From the NCBI RefSeq assembly GCF_025128055.1, contig NZ_JAHLYS010000032.1, positions 1 through 64,000 on the forward strand: 64,000 nucleotides of DNA. The letters are read 5' to 3'. The notes beneath the pieces were generated by a model, which did no database searches, had not been told where the DNA came from, and saw nothing but the letters and a program-made list of their open reading frames with translations. This DNA is from Synechococcus sp. CS-1329. GTDB lineage: Bacteria > Cyanobacteriota > Cyanobacteriia > PCC-6307 > Cyanobiaceae. This document shows, piece by piece, positions 7,453-14,807 of the stretch (its first letter is position 1; each line of letters opens with the position of its first letter). The translations under genes were made by a program, and so were the position numbers.

Positions 7453-8580
7453 ATGGTCGTCGCTCCTGCCAGTTCCTTCTGCCTCGCCGCCGCCGCCGGC
7501 GGAGCGCCGCTGCTCTTCCGCCAGCTCTTCGATGCCGACACCGGCACCTTCACCTACCTGATCGCCGAGGTGAGCAGCGGCCAGGCCCTGCTGATCGATT
7601 CGGTCTATGAGCAGCACGAGCGTGATCTCGCCCTGATCCAGGAACTGGGCCTCCAGCTGGTGGCCTGCCTCGACACCCACGCCCACGCCGACCACGTCAC
7701 CGGCAGCTGGCTGATGCATGCCGCCAGCGGCAGTGCCATCGCCCTGGCCGCCAGCGTCGGCGCCGAGAACGTGACCCTGCCCCTGCGGCACGGCGATCGG
7801 GTGGACTTCGGCGGCCGGGCGCTGGAGGTGCGCGCCACCCCCGGCCACACCGATGGCTGCCTCACCTTTGTGCTCGACGACCACAGCCTCGCCTTCAGCG
7901 GTGATGCCCTGCTGGTGCGGGGCTGCGGCCGCTGCGACTTCCAGCAGGGCAATGCCCGGACCCTCTACCACTCGATCACCGAGCAGATCCTGTCGCTGCC
8001 CGAGGGCTGCCTGCTCTATCCCGGCCACGACTACACCGGCCGCAGCGTCACCTCCGTGACCGAAGAGAAGGCCTACAACGCCCGCCTCGGCGGCCGCGCC
8101 ATCGAACGCGATTTCGTGATCTACATGCAGACCATGAAGCTGCCCCACCCCCACCGGATCGCCGAGGCCCTGCCGGCCAACATGCGCAGCGGCAAGCCCC
8201 GGGAGGGCGATGGCCATGGGGGGGCGGCCTGGGCACCCACCCGCCGCAGCTACGCCGGTCTGCCGGAGCTGGCCCCGGCCTGGGTGGCCGCCCACCGCGA
8301 GGAGATCAACCTGGTGGATGTGCGCTCGCCCCAGGAGTTTCAGGGACCCGATGGCCACATCCCCGGCAGCCTGCTGATTCCGCTGCCCGAGCTGGAGCAG
8401 CGGGCCGGCGAGATCCCATCAGACAGGCCCACCGTGGTGCTCTGCCATTCGGGCAGCCGCTCAGCCCTGGCCACCCAGCAACTGCTGCGGGCGGGTCACC
8501 GGCAGGTGGCCAACCTCCACGGCGGGCTGCTGAGCTGGCAGGCCGCCGGATATCCCCTGGTCAGCGTCACCCCCCTCTGA
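7453..8580 (+). CDS. Persulfide dioxygenase-rhodanese fusion
   Basis: 375 residues in two domains. Residues about 20-255 form an ETHE1-type metallo-beta-lactamase fold: THAHADH at 75-81, GHTDG at 131-135 (His132), SGDALL (Asp151) and YPGHDY supply the mononuclear iron ligands. Such enzymes oxidise glutathione persulfide to sulfite. Residues about 265-375 form a rhodanese domain with NLVDVRSPQEF and the loop LCHSGSRS (Cys331), able to move sulfur between sulfite, thiosulfate and persulfide. Fusing the two joins consecutive steps after sulfide:quinone oxidoreductase. The next gene begins 3 bases after the stop, so it belongs to the same transcript. Confidence 0.92.
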   Translation: MVVAPASSFCLAAAAGGAPLLFRQLFDADTGTFTYLIAEVSSGQALLIDSVYEQHERDLALIQELGLQLVACLDTHAHADHVTGSWLMHAASGSAIALAASVGAENVTLPLRHGDRVDFGGRALEVRATPGHTDGCLTFVLDDHSLAFSGDALLVRGCGRCDFQQGNARTLYHSITEQILSLPEGCLLYPGHDYTGRSVTSVTEEKAYNARLGGRAIERDFVIYMQTMKLPHPHRIAEALPANMRSGKPREGDGHGGAAWAPTRRSYAGLPELAPAWVAAHREEINLVDVRSPQEFQGPDGHIPGSLLIPLPELEQRAGEIPSDRPTVVLCHSGSRSALATQQLLRAGHRQVANLHGGLLSWQAAGYPLVSVTPL

Positions 8581-8583
8581 GCC

Positions 8584-9147
8584 ATGACATCCACCACCAA
8601 CACCGGCCCCAGCAACACCAGCCTCACCAGTGCCGGCCTCAGCCTCAGCCCTGAGCAACTCGCCGCCGAAATCGAGAGCGGCCGCATCAGCGTCATCGAT
8701 GTGCGGGAGCCGATGGAATACGTGGGCGGCCACATTGCCGGCAGCCACAACATTCCCCTCTCCCGCCTGGGCAGCAGCAGCCTCCCCGAGGGGCCCCTGG
8801 TGCTGGTCTGCCAGAGCGGCAACCGCAGCGAGCGGGGCCTGGCCACCCTGCTGCGTGGAGGCCACCCCCATCCCCTCGCCGACCTCGAAGGCGGCATGGG
8901 CGCCTGGCAGCAGGCGGGCCTGCCGATGAAGCGCCGCCAGGGCGCCCCCCTGCCGCTGATGCGTCAGGTGCAGATCGCCGCCGGCAGCCTGGTGCTGCTC
9001 GGGGTCTTCCTCAGCCAAACCGTGGCCCCGGGCTGGATCTGGCTGGCCGGCTTCGTGGGGGCCGGCCTCACCTTTGCCGGTGTCAGTGGCTTCTGCGGCA
9101 TGGCCCGCCTCCTGGCGGTGATGCCCTGGAACCGGGTGCGGGCGTGA
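8584..9147 (+). CDS. Membrane-anchored rhodanese (YgaP-like, rhodanese plus DUF2892)
   Basis: 187 residues. The rhodanese domain spans about 22-115 with SVIDVREPMEYVGGHI and the loop LVCQSGNRSERG (Cys76). The C-terminal 70 residues contain two hydrophobic helices separated by a short turn (AAGSLVLLGVFLSQ and WIWLAGFVGAGLTFAGVSGFCGMARLL), the DUF2892 arrangement of YgaP. It probably receives sulfane sulfur at the cytoplasmic membrane face. It overlaps the following exporter gene by 4 bases, and co-translation with it suggests functional coupling. Confidence 0.9.
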   Translation: MTSTTNTGPSNTSLTSAGLSLSPEQLAAEIESGRISVIDVREPMEYVGGHIAGSHNIPLSRLGSSSLPEGPLVLVCQSGNRSERGLATLLRGGHPHPLADLEGGMGAWQQAGLPMKRRQGAPLPLMRQVQIAAGSLVLLGVFLSQTVAPGWIWLAGFVGAGLTFAGVSGFCGMARLLAVMPWNRVRA

Positions 9148-9995
9148 TCATCGGCCTCAGCCTCGGCACGGCGGTGCTGCTGCTGGTCGGCGGTCTCCTG
9201 ATCGGCGCTCTGCTGGCGGTGCTGGGGGCCGGTGGCTCGATCCTGCTGTTGCCCCTGCTGGTGAGCGGAGCGGGTCTGCCCACCCGCGAGGCCGTGCCGC
9301 TCTCTCTGCTGGTGGTGACCCTGCTGGCCCTGGGCAATGTGGGGCCCTACGTCCGCCGGGGCCAGGTGGCCCTGCGACCGGCGCTGATCCTGGGGGTGCC
9401 GGCCCTGGCGGGCGCCTGGGTGGGCGGCAGCCTGGTGAAGGCCGATCTGATCCCTGAGGCGATGCAGCTGGGGGTGTTCACCGTGGCGGCCCTGGTGGCC
9501 TCCTGGCTGCTGACGCGGCCGCCGCAGCCGGCCCAGAGCCACCAGGCTCAGCCCAGCCCAAAGCCGGCTGGATCGCCCCAGGCCCTCGCAGCCCAGGGGG
9601 TGCTGGTGGGCCTGCTCACCGGCATTGCCGGCGTGGGCGGCGGCTTTGCGATCGTGCCCGCCCTGGTGCTGCTGGCCGGCCTGCCGATGCACCTGGCCAG
9701 CGGCACCAGCCTGCTGCTGATCAGCACCAACAGCCTGGTGGCCCTGCTGGCGCTGGGCCACTGGCCCGCCGCCAGCCTCGAGTTGATGCTGCCCCTGGTG
9801 GCCGGCGGCGCGGCCGGTGCCGTGCTGGGTCAGCGGCTGGCCCCCCACCTGAGCGAACGCCACCTGCGGCGCGGCTTCGCCGGCCTGCTGATCGGCTCGG
9901 CGCTGCTCACCGGCTTCGAGGGTCTGCGGCGCCAGCACCCAACCCCCATCAACCAGCACTCACCCCGTCCCCTGAGCAGCGAGCAGCAGCAATGA
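9144..9995 (+). CDS. TauE/SafE-family sulfite or organosulfur exporter
   Basis: 283 residues, mostly hydrophobic, with about eight membrane helices in two related halves, each opening with a glycine-rich motif (GALLAVLGAGGSILLLPLL near 14-32 and VGLLTGIAGVGGGFAIVPAL near 154-173). This is the TauE/SafE pattern of exporters for sulfite, sulfonates or thiosulfate. The start is a GTG overlapping the previous stop. In this context it plausibly removes sulfite or thiosulfate made by the dioxygenase-rhodanese fusion. The central loop (about 130-150) is rich in Pro, Gln and Ala. Confidence 0.88.
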   Translation: MIIGLSLGTAVLLLVGGLLIGALLAVLGAGGSILLLPLLVSGAGLPTREAVPLSLLVVTLLALGNVGPYVRRGQVALRPALILGVPALAGAWVGGSLVKADLIPEAMQLGVFTVAALVASWLLTRPPQPAQSHQAQPSPKPAGSPQALAAQGVLVGLLTGIAGVGGGFAIVPALVLLAGLPMHLASGTSLLLISTNSLVALLALGHWPAASLELMLPLVAGGAAGAVLGQRLAPHLSERHLRRGFAGLLIGSALLTGFEGLRRQHPTPINQHSPRPLSSEQQQ

Positions 9996-10438
9996 GCCAA
10001 CGCAGCTTCCAGTTCCGGCTGCACAGCAGCCACGCCGATCCCGACCGCGCCACCGGGGCCCTGGTGGTGGAGTTCCTGGCTGAATCAGGCCAGTGGCAGC
10101 CCCAGCATCCCAGCCTCAGCACGCCGGGGTTCCGGCTCTACCTGCTGTCGTTGCTGCTCTGTCAGCACACCTATCTGGTGGCCAATGCTCTGGAGCGCTC
10201 CATTCCTCTCCAGCGGGTGGAGGGATCCTTCACCGTGCTCACCAGCACTGAGTGGATCATCGAGCAGCTCGAGGGCACCTTCGTGATGCACCTGGATCCG
10301 GCCGCAGCGGTGGCCGAGCGCTCGCGGGCCGACGCGGACGCCATCGCGTTCATCAGCGAGCGGATGAAGCTCTGTCCGGTGTCACGCAACCTGCCGGCCA
10401 CGGTGATCAAAACGATCGGTCTGCGCCTGGGCGCCTGA
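9992..10438 (+). CDS. OsmC/Ohr-family thiol protein
   Basis: 148 residues. Two conserved cysteines are visible: Cys57 in LLLCQHTYLVANALER on the central helix and Cys128 in RMKLCPVSRNLP, the CPVS motif of the OsmC fold. These proteins reduce organic peroxides, and some act on persulfides or polysulfides. Its start overlaps the exporter stop (ATGA), so it is the last gene of the sqr-dioxygenase-rhodanese-exporter run. A role in clearing reactive sulfur species is inferred from that position. Confidence 0.75.
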   Translation: MSQRSFQFRLHSSHADPDRATGALVVEFLAESGQWQPQHPSLSTPGFRLYLLSLLLCQHTYLVANALERSIPLQRVEGSFTVLTSTEWIIEQLEGTFVMHLDPAAAVAERSRADADAIAFISERMKLCPVSRNLPATVIKTIGLRLGA

Positions 10439-10441
10439 GCC

Positions 10442-11005
10442 TCAGAGCGGCTCTGGATCGCTGGGGCCGCGGCGCCAGTCGAGCCAGATCAGGTGGGGCA
10501 CGATCGCCGACGTCACCCTGCGGTAGGCGGGGTAATCGGAGTGGGCGGCGCAGAGGCGCACCTCCTCGCGGCGGGCCTTGCCGCCCAGCACCAGCGCCAG
10601 GGCCAGCAGCAGGGCCAGGTGCAGCAGGCTGCCCCGCGCCAGGGCCACCCCCAGGGAGCAGATCAGCAGCGATTGATAGAGAGGGTGACGGCAGCGGCCG
10701 TAGGCCCCGGCCGTCACCAGGGGCGCACCGGGCATGGGCTCAGGCAGGGGGCTGAGGCTGCCGCCCAGGTTGAGCGCGCCCTGGCCGGCCAGCAGCAGAC
10801 CGGCGGCGAAGAGGCTCAGGCCCAGCACCCGACACAGGGGCGGCCAGCTGAGACCAAAAGCGGCGGGACTGGGGAAGGCCGGCAGCAGATGGGCGCTGAT
10901 CAGGACCATCTGGGCCATCAGCCACCATTCGCCATGGCGGTTGTCGAGCAGACCAGCCCAGCTGAAACCCCAGGCCTGAAGGCGTTGCGGCAACGACCTG
11001 TCCAT
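10442..11005 (-). CDS. Isoprenylcysteine carboxyl-methyltransferase-family membrane protein
   Basis: 187 residues from the ATG at 11005; an upstream in-frame start would add 12. Four to five hydrophobic helices are followed by the family signature TAGAYGRCRHPLYQS (about 125-139) and a later cluster with EEVRLCAAHSDYPAYRR, the S-adenosylmethionine-binding half of ICMT/PEMT-like proteins. The substrate is unknown, and bacterial members act on varied thiol or lipid substrates. It converges tail to tail on the OsmC gene and follows the ArsR gene on the same strand with a 72-base gap. Confidence 0.75.
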   Translation of the reverse strand: MDRSLPQRLQAWGFSWAGLLDNRHGEWWLMAQMVLISAHLLPAFPSPAAFGLSWPPLCRVLGLSLFAAGLLLAGQGALNLGGSLSPLPEPMPGAPLVTAGAYGRCRHPLYQSLLICSLGVALARGSLLHLALLLALALVLGGKARREEVRLCAAHSDYPAYRRVTSAIVPHLIWLDWRRGPSDPEPL

Positions 11006-11077
11006 GGGCTGCGGTGCGATGGATGGGCCCAGTCTGGCCACGGCAGAGCACGGCGACCGCCGACCACGATCAGCGGC

Positions 11078-11422
11078 TCAGGCGGCCTGCAGCTGCAGAA
11101 GCTGGGCTTCGAGCCGCTGCCTCAGGCGCCCCTGCACCAGGGTGCAGAGCTCCTCCACCAGCTCGTCATCGGCGGTGTAGATCAGGCGGGAGCCTTCGCG
11201 CTGGCAGTGCACCAGACCGGCCCGCTGCAGCTGCCCCAGCTGGCGGCTGATGTGCGACTGGCTGAACCCGGTGGCCTGAATCAGGCTGGTGACATCAAGG
11301 GGCTCCGAGCGCAGCAGGCAGAGCAGCTGCAACCGGGCCGGTTCGCTCAGCAGCCGGAAGAAGCGACTGATTTCCTCCATCAGCTCAGGGCTAGGCCTGG
11401 CCCCATCTGCGGAAGCGCCCAT
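11078..11422 (-). CDS. ArsR-family repressor, SqrR/BigR-like candidate
   Basis: 114 residues. A winged helix-turn-helix is clear: RFFRLLSEPARLQLLCLL, the recognition segment GFSQSHISRQLGQL and the wing VHCQREGSRLIYT. Three cysteines are present (Cys35, Cys73, Cys93). In the related sulfide sensors SqrR and BigR, a cysteine on helix 2 and one on the last helix form a tetrasulfide link on meeting persulfide and release DNA. Cys35 and Cys93 sit in comparable places, so a persulfide-sensing repressor is likely. It lies at the end of the sulfide module with a leader containing an A/T-rich patch (about 11430-11455). Confidence 0.8.
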   Translation of the reverse strand: MGASADGARPSPELMEEISRFFRLLSEPARLQLLCLLRSEPLDVTSLIQATGFSQSHISRQLGQLQRAGLVHCQREGSRLIYTADDELVEELCTLVQGRLRQRLEAQLLQLQAA

Positions 11423-11491
11423 GTCAGACCTTGAACAATCCTGTAATTATGCCGCCTCACGCATGACCCTGGGGCGGCCCTGGCGGCGGGC

Positions 11492-13627
11492 TCAGAGCAG
11501 TGGGGCGCCCGAGCTGCGGCGGATCGCCACCACGGCCGGGCGGGGGCTGCGGCCGGGCACGCCCGAGGGCCAGTTCGAGCCCAGCGGCACCCAGCGCCGC
11601 TGCTCGAAGGCCTGGCCCCTGCGGTCACGCAGGGGGATGGTCTGCCATTCACCGGCCTGATCAGAACGGGTGCCGTTGCTCTCGCCGGGATGCTGCACCG
11701 CCAGGAACAGGCTGGTTTCGGCGGCATCGAAGCAGGGGCCGGTGAGCTCACACTCCATCGGCCCAGTGGCGAAGCAGTAGGCCCCACCCGCCCCGGGCCC
11801 CTGGCTGGGCAGCACCCAGCAGGAGTTGTTGCCGAACAGGTTGAGATCAGAGCTGCCGCCGCCCCGGTCGGTCACCATCCAGACGTTGCCGGAGCGATCG
11901 ACGGCGAGGTTGTCGGGACCGGAGAAACCCAGGCCTCCCTGCCAGGGGGCGCCGCCGCTGGCCAGCATCCGCCAGCGAAAACCGCCGGCCCTGGCTGGGC
12001 CTTGGTCGCTCAGGCGCATGATCCAGCCGTGGGGCCAGCGGCTTTCGCCGTTGGGGCCATGAAAGATCGCCGGATCGGACCGCCCGCCGCCATCGGAGCC
12101 AGCGGCGGTGAAGGCCACCAGCAGATCCCCACTGCTGGGATCGATCACCGTGTCCTCCGGCCTGGCGGCGGCAGTGGCACCCACGGCATTGGCGGCCAGG
12201 TGGGCGTCGATCAGGATCGCGCCGAGTCGCTCCTCGCCCGCGCCGGGATAGAGGTCAGCGAGGGTGCTGTAGCGCTGGCGGTAGGCCTCCACCGCCTCGT
12301 CGCTGGCGAGGGCCTCAGCGCCGGCCTGACTGCGGTCGCTGTGGGGCACCAGGGTGGGTTGCTGCAGGCCAAAAGCCGCGTAGTGGCTGGGCCGTTGCGG
12401 GTTCAGCCGAGTGCTGGGATCGAGCGGGATCCAGCGGCCGCTGCCATCGGGCTCGAAGCGGGCCACCTCCAGGCGACCGGCCTCCAGCAGCACTGAATTG
12501 GCCGGATCGGTCGGATCCGTGATCCGCCCCTCACTGACGAAGCGGTAGAGGTGTCCGCCATGGCGATCGCAGCCGGAGTACACCAGCAGCGGCTCGCCGG
12601 CCCGGGCCGCCACCGCCACGGCCTCATGGCGATAGCGACCCAGCCAGCTGTGCTTGATCGCCGGTCGCTGGGGCTGACGCGGATCGATCTCCACCATCCA
12701 GCCGTACTTGTTGCCCGCCAGGGCAAAGGCATTGCCGAGACCATCGAGCCTGCGGCCATCGCAGCGCAGGGGCAGCGCGGCCGGCGCCGGCGAGGAGCCA
12801 TCGGCATAAACCGCCTCCACCACCTGGCTCTGGACGTTTTCCTCAGCCGAGAGCACCGTTCCCCAGGGGGTCTCGCCGCCGGCGCAGTTGGCGAAGGTGC
12901 CGATCACCCGGTCCCCGAGGCCATCGTTGCTGCCGAGACGCACTGGATTGCGGAACACGGCGGCCGCCGGACCGCTCACCCGCAGGCGCCTGGCGGGATC
13001 GTCGAGGCCTTCGAGGCCGCTGAGGCGTCGATCGAAGCGCCCCCGAAGCCGACGCCACTGCCCCGAGGGCTCCTGGCGCAGCTCGATCACACCGATGCCC
13101 TGATCACGCAGGGCGGCGCCGGCCACGGCGCGGGCCAGGGCCCGCAGGGGATCAGCGGCCTCGAGGGCCGTGACATCCACCACACCGGAGCGGGGCCTGA
13201 TGGCTTCGATCAGCTCATCCCAGGGCAGCGTTTCGCCGGTGGCCTCGCTGTAACCCTCGCTCCAGGGCCTGGGGCTGATGTACTCGAAGTTGACCGTGAG
13301 CAGGGCCCTGCCCTCACCCAGATCCGTGAAAGAAAGGTGATCGTTGTTGTAGCCGAAGCGGCCATCGGCCAGCGGCTCTCCCCAGACCGCCAGCAGATCA
13401 AACCGGTACCCCGGAGGCAGCACCAAGCGATCGAGCACGGACACTCGCCGTTGCGCGCGCTGTTGTTCAGCGGCACTCAGGCCATCCCCGGGCAGCGGCA
13501 GGGGCACCGGCACAGGGATGAAGGGTGCACTGGCTGATCGCAGCGGCAGGGCCTTCAGGGGCAGCCCCGAAGCAAGCGCCACCGACCCCCCAAGACCGAA
13601 GAGGGCAAAGAGATCGCGGCGGTGCAT
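11492..13627 (-). CDS. phoX: PhoX-family alkaline phosphatase (Tat exported)
   Basis: 711 residues, the usual PhoX length. The N terminus has a twin-arginine start (HRRDLFALFGLGG) and a hydrophobic stretch. The DUF839/PhoX fold follows, with PPGYRFDLLAVWGEPLADGRFGYNNDHLSF, LLTVNFEYISP, GGETPWGTVLSAEENV, HEAVAVAARAGEPLLVYSGCDRHGGHLYRFVS and late GPDNLAVDRSGNVWMVTD. PhoX enzymes use calcium and iron to release phosphate from organic phosphates in the periplasm or outside the cell and are induced by phosphate starvation. No Pho box was identified in the 25-base gap upstream; a Nif11-like gene precedes it on the same strand, so the two may share a transcript. Confidence 0.9.
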   Translation of the reverse strand: MHRRDLFALFGLGGSVALASGLPLKALPLRSASAPFIPVPVPLPLPGDGLSAAEQQRAQRRVSVLDRLVLPPGYRFDLLAVWGEPLADGRFGYNNDHLSFTDLGEGRALLTVNFEYISPRPWSEGYSEATGETLPWDELIEAIRPRSGVVDVTALEAADPLRALARAVAGAALRDQGIGVIELRQEPSGQWRRLRGRFDRRLSGLEGLDDPARRLRVSGPAAAVFRNPVRLGSNDGLGDRVIGTFANCAGGETPWGTVLSAEENVQSQVVEAVYADGSSPAPAALPLRCDGRRLDGLGNAFALAGNKYGWMVEIDPRQPQRPAIKHSWLGRYRHEAVAVAARAGEPLLVYSGCDRHGGHLYRFVSEGRITDPTDPANSVLLEAGRLEVARFEPDGSGRWIPLDPSTRLNPQRPSHYAAFGLQQPTLVPHSDRSQAGAEALASDEAVEAYRQRYSTLADLYPGAGEERLGAILIDAHLAANAVGATAAARPEDTVIDPSSGDLLVAFTAAGSDGGGRSDPAIFHGPNGESRWPHGWIMRLSDQGPARAGGFRWRMLASGGAPWQGGLGFSGPDNLAVDRSGNVWMVTDRGGGSSDLNLFGNNSCWVLPSQGPGAGGAYCFATGPMECELTGPCFDAAETSLFLAVQHPGESNGTRSDQAGEWQTIPLRDRRGQAFEQRRWVPLGSNWPSGVPGRSPRPAVVAIRRSSGAPLL

Positions 13628-13651
13628 TGTTCAGAGCAGCCCCGCCGGAGA

Positions 13652-13906
13652 TTAGCCGCGCCAGGCGGGCAGGCCGTGGCGACCGCGGTTGCGCCAGAGG
13701 GCTTCAGCGCTCACCTGCAGACCATGGCGGCGCGCCAGGCTGGCGGCGGCCTGGGTGGAGCCGGTGCGCTTCAGCGCCTGGGCGAAGGAAGGATCACGGC
13801 TGGCCAGGTCCTGCAGGGCATGGAGCGCATCCATCGCCCCCTGAACCGTTCCTGATGCGACCGTCATGGTGACGGCCCCGGCGGCAATCATGGAGGTGGC
13901 ATTCAT
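13652..13906 (-). CDS. Small Nif11-like protein with C-terminal WRG
   Basis: 84 residues. After a small-residue-rich start, residues about 28-70 follow the Nif11-like pattern (ALQDLASRDPSFAQAL, then QAAASLARRHGLQVSAEAL), and the protein ends NRGRHGLPAWRG. A Nif11-like leader followed by a short WRG tail is a recurrent picocyanobacterial small-protein form; some Nif11 proteins are precursors of modified peptides and others have unknown roles. No modification enzyme or transporter lies nearby. It is 24 bases upstream of phoX on the same strand. The true start is uncertain, with Met codons at 1, 6, 14 and 25. Confidence 0.6.
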   Translation of the reverse strand: MNATSMIAAGAVTMTVASGTVQGAMDALHALQDLASRDPSFAQALKRTGSTQAAASLARRHGLQVSAEALWRNRGRHGLPAWRG

Positions 13907-14230
13907 GGTGGTGACCTGAATCTGAAACTGCCTAAAGCCTAACCAGAAAGGAATGCAATCTGCGCAGTATTTATACCTAAAATCAGGAGAAAGTGCGGCG
14001 CCTCGGGCAGCATCGACCCAAGGCCACAGACCTGAATCAAGCCATCGCCCTCTCGGCTTGATTCAGGCAAATCTGACGAGCCAGATTTTCCACTTAAACA
14101 TTAATCGAAACCATTGTGATCATCTCCTGAAAGCCTCATTTCTTGACCTCTCACCACGCCGAAACCACGGCCTGCTGGCCGCTGCCCCAGGGATGCAGCA
14201 AACTGGATCTCACTGGATCAGACCGCCGCG
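13907..14230. other. Intergenic stretch between divergent genes, with a strong stem-loop
   Basis: No gene is seen. The stretch is A/T-richer than its flanks and separates the Nif11-like gene (minus) from the membrane protein gene (plus). It presumably holds both promoters; no convincing -35/-10 pair was identified. A 13-bp perfect inverted repeat is listed separately. Confidence 0.5.
14031..14067. repeat. Perfect 13-bp inverted repeat, 11-base loop
   Basis: Arms CCTGAATCAAGCC (14031-14043) and its exact complement (14055-14067). No T run follows on either strand, so it is not a typical intrinsic terminator. It lies about 125 bases upstream of the Nif11-like start and about 165 upstream of the next plus-strand gene. 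It could be a regulatory RNA element or an operator. Confidence 0.6.
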
Positions 14231-14752
14231 ATGACCCGCGAACGCGACCCCTTCCGCATTCCCCGCGCCGGCTGGGAAGCCGCTCCCTTGGCGGGGCTGG
14301 CCTCGATCGACCTCAACCAGAACGGTGGGGCCTTCACGGGCCGTGAGTTCTTCTCCGAATCCACCGTGGGTGGGGTGGTCTGTTTTGCGGCCTACCAGGC
14401 GCTGCTCACGGCCCTGCGCACCGAAGCCCTGCGCAAGCGCGGCGAACTGGACCGGGCCACCCAGGTGCGGCTGGTGCTCAGCACCAGCCTGGAATCCGCC
14501 AAGACCGGCGTGGCTGTGGGCGCCGTGCTCTCCGTAGTGCTGCTGGTGTTCCCCTGGCTGACGCTGCCCCTGTCCGTGCTGGGGGTGGTGGGCAGCGCCA
14601 AGGCCTCCCTCGATCTCTTCCATGCCTTCTGGGATGGCCTCGACGACGAGCAGAAACTGGCGGTCACCGTGGCCGCCCACGAAGCCGGCGTGAACCTGAG
14701 CGCCTTCTTCCGCAACGACGGCGAGGGACTGGGCCGCTCGGCGCTGGGCTGA
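14231..14752 (+). CDS. Conserved-looking membrane protein of unknown function
   Basis: 173 residues. An N-terminal soluble part (about 1-95) with a helical RTEALRKRGELDRATQVRL segment is followed by a hydrophobic hairpin (about 97-125, VAVGAVLSVVLLVFPWLTLPLSVLGVVG) and a C-terminal helical tail with FHAFWDGLDDEQK. I do not recognise a family. It is oriented with the antiporter gene 55 bases downstream and may be co-transcribed with it. Its balanced composition and G/C-third-position use support a real gene. Confidence 0.65.
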   Translation: MTRERDPFRIPRAGWEAAPLAGLASIDLNQNGGAFTGREFFSESTVGGVVCFAAYQALLTALRTEALRKRGELDRATQVRLVLSTSLESAKTGVAVGAVLSVVLLVFPWLTLPLSVLGVVGSAKASLDLFHAFWDGLDDEQKLAVTVAAHEAGVNLSAFFRNDGEGLGRSALG

Positions 14753-14807
14753 GCCGCTCAGGGCTGGGCCATCCTCGTAGGGGCTCTGTTCTGCCGGGAG
14801 ACCGATC

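Noticed and set aside
10493-11434. A 313-residue Gln/Ala-rich plus-strand frame
   Set aside because: Antisense to the methyltransferase and ArsR genes; composition is that of a shadow frame.
14031-14067. Inverted repeat as an intrinsic terminator
   Set aside because: No T run follows on either strand, and both flanking genes point away from it.
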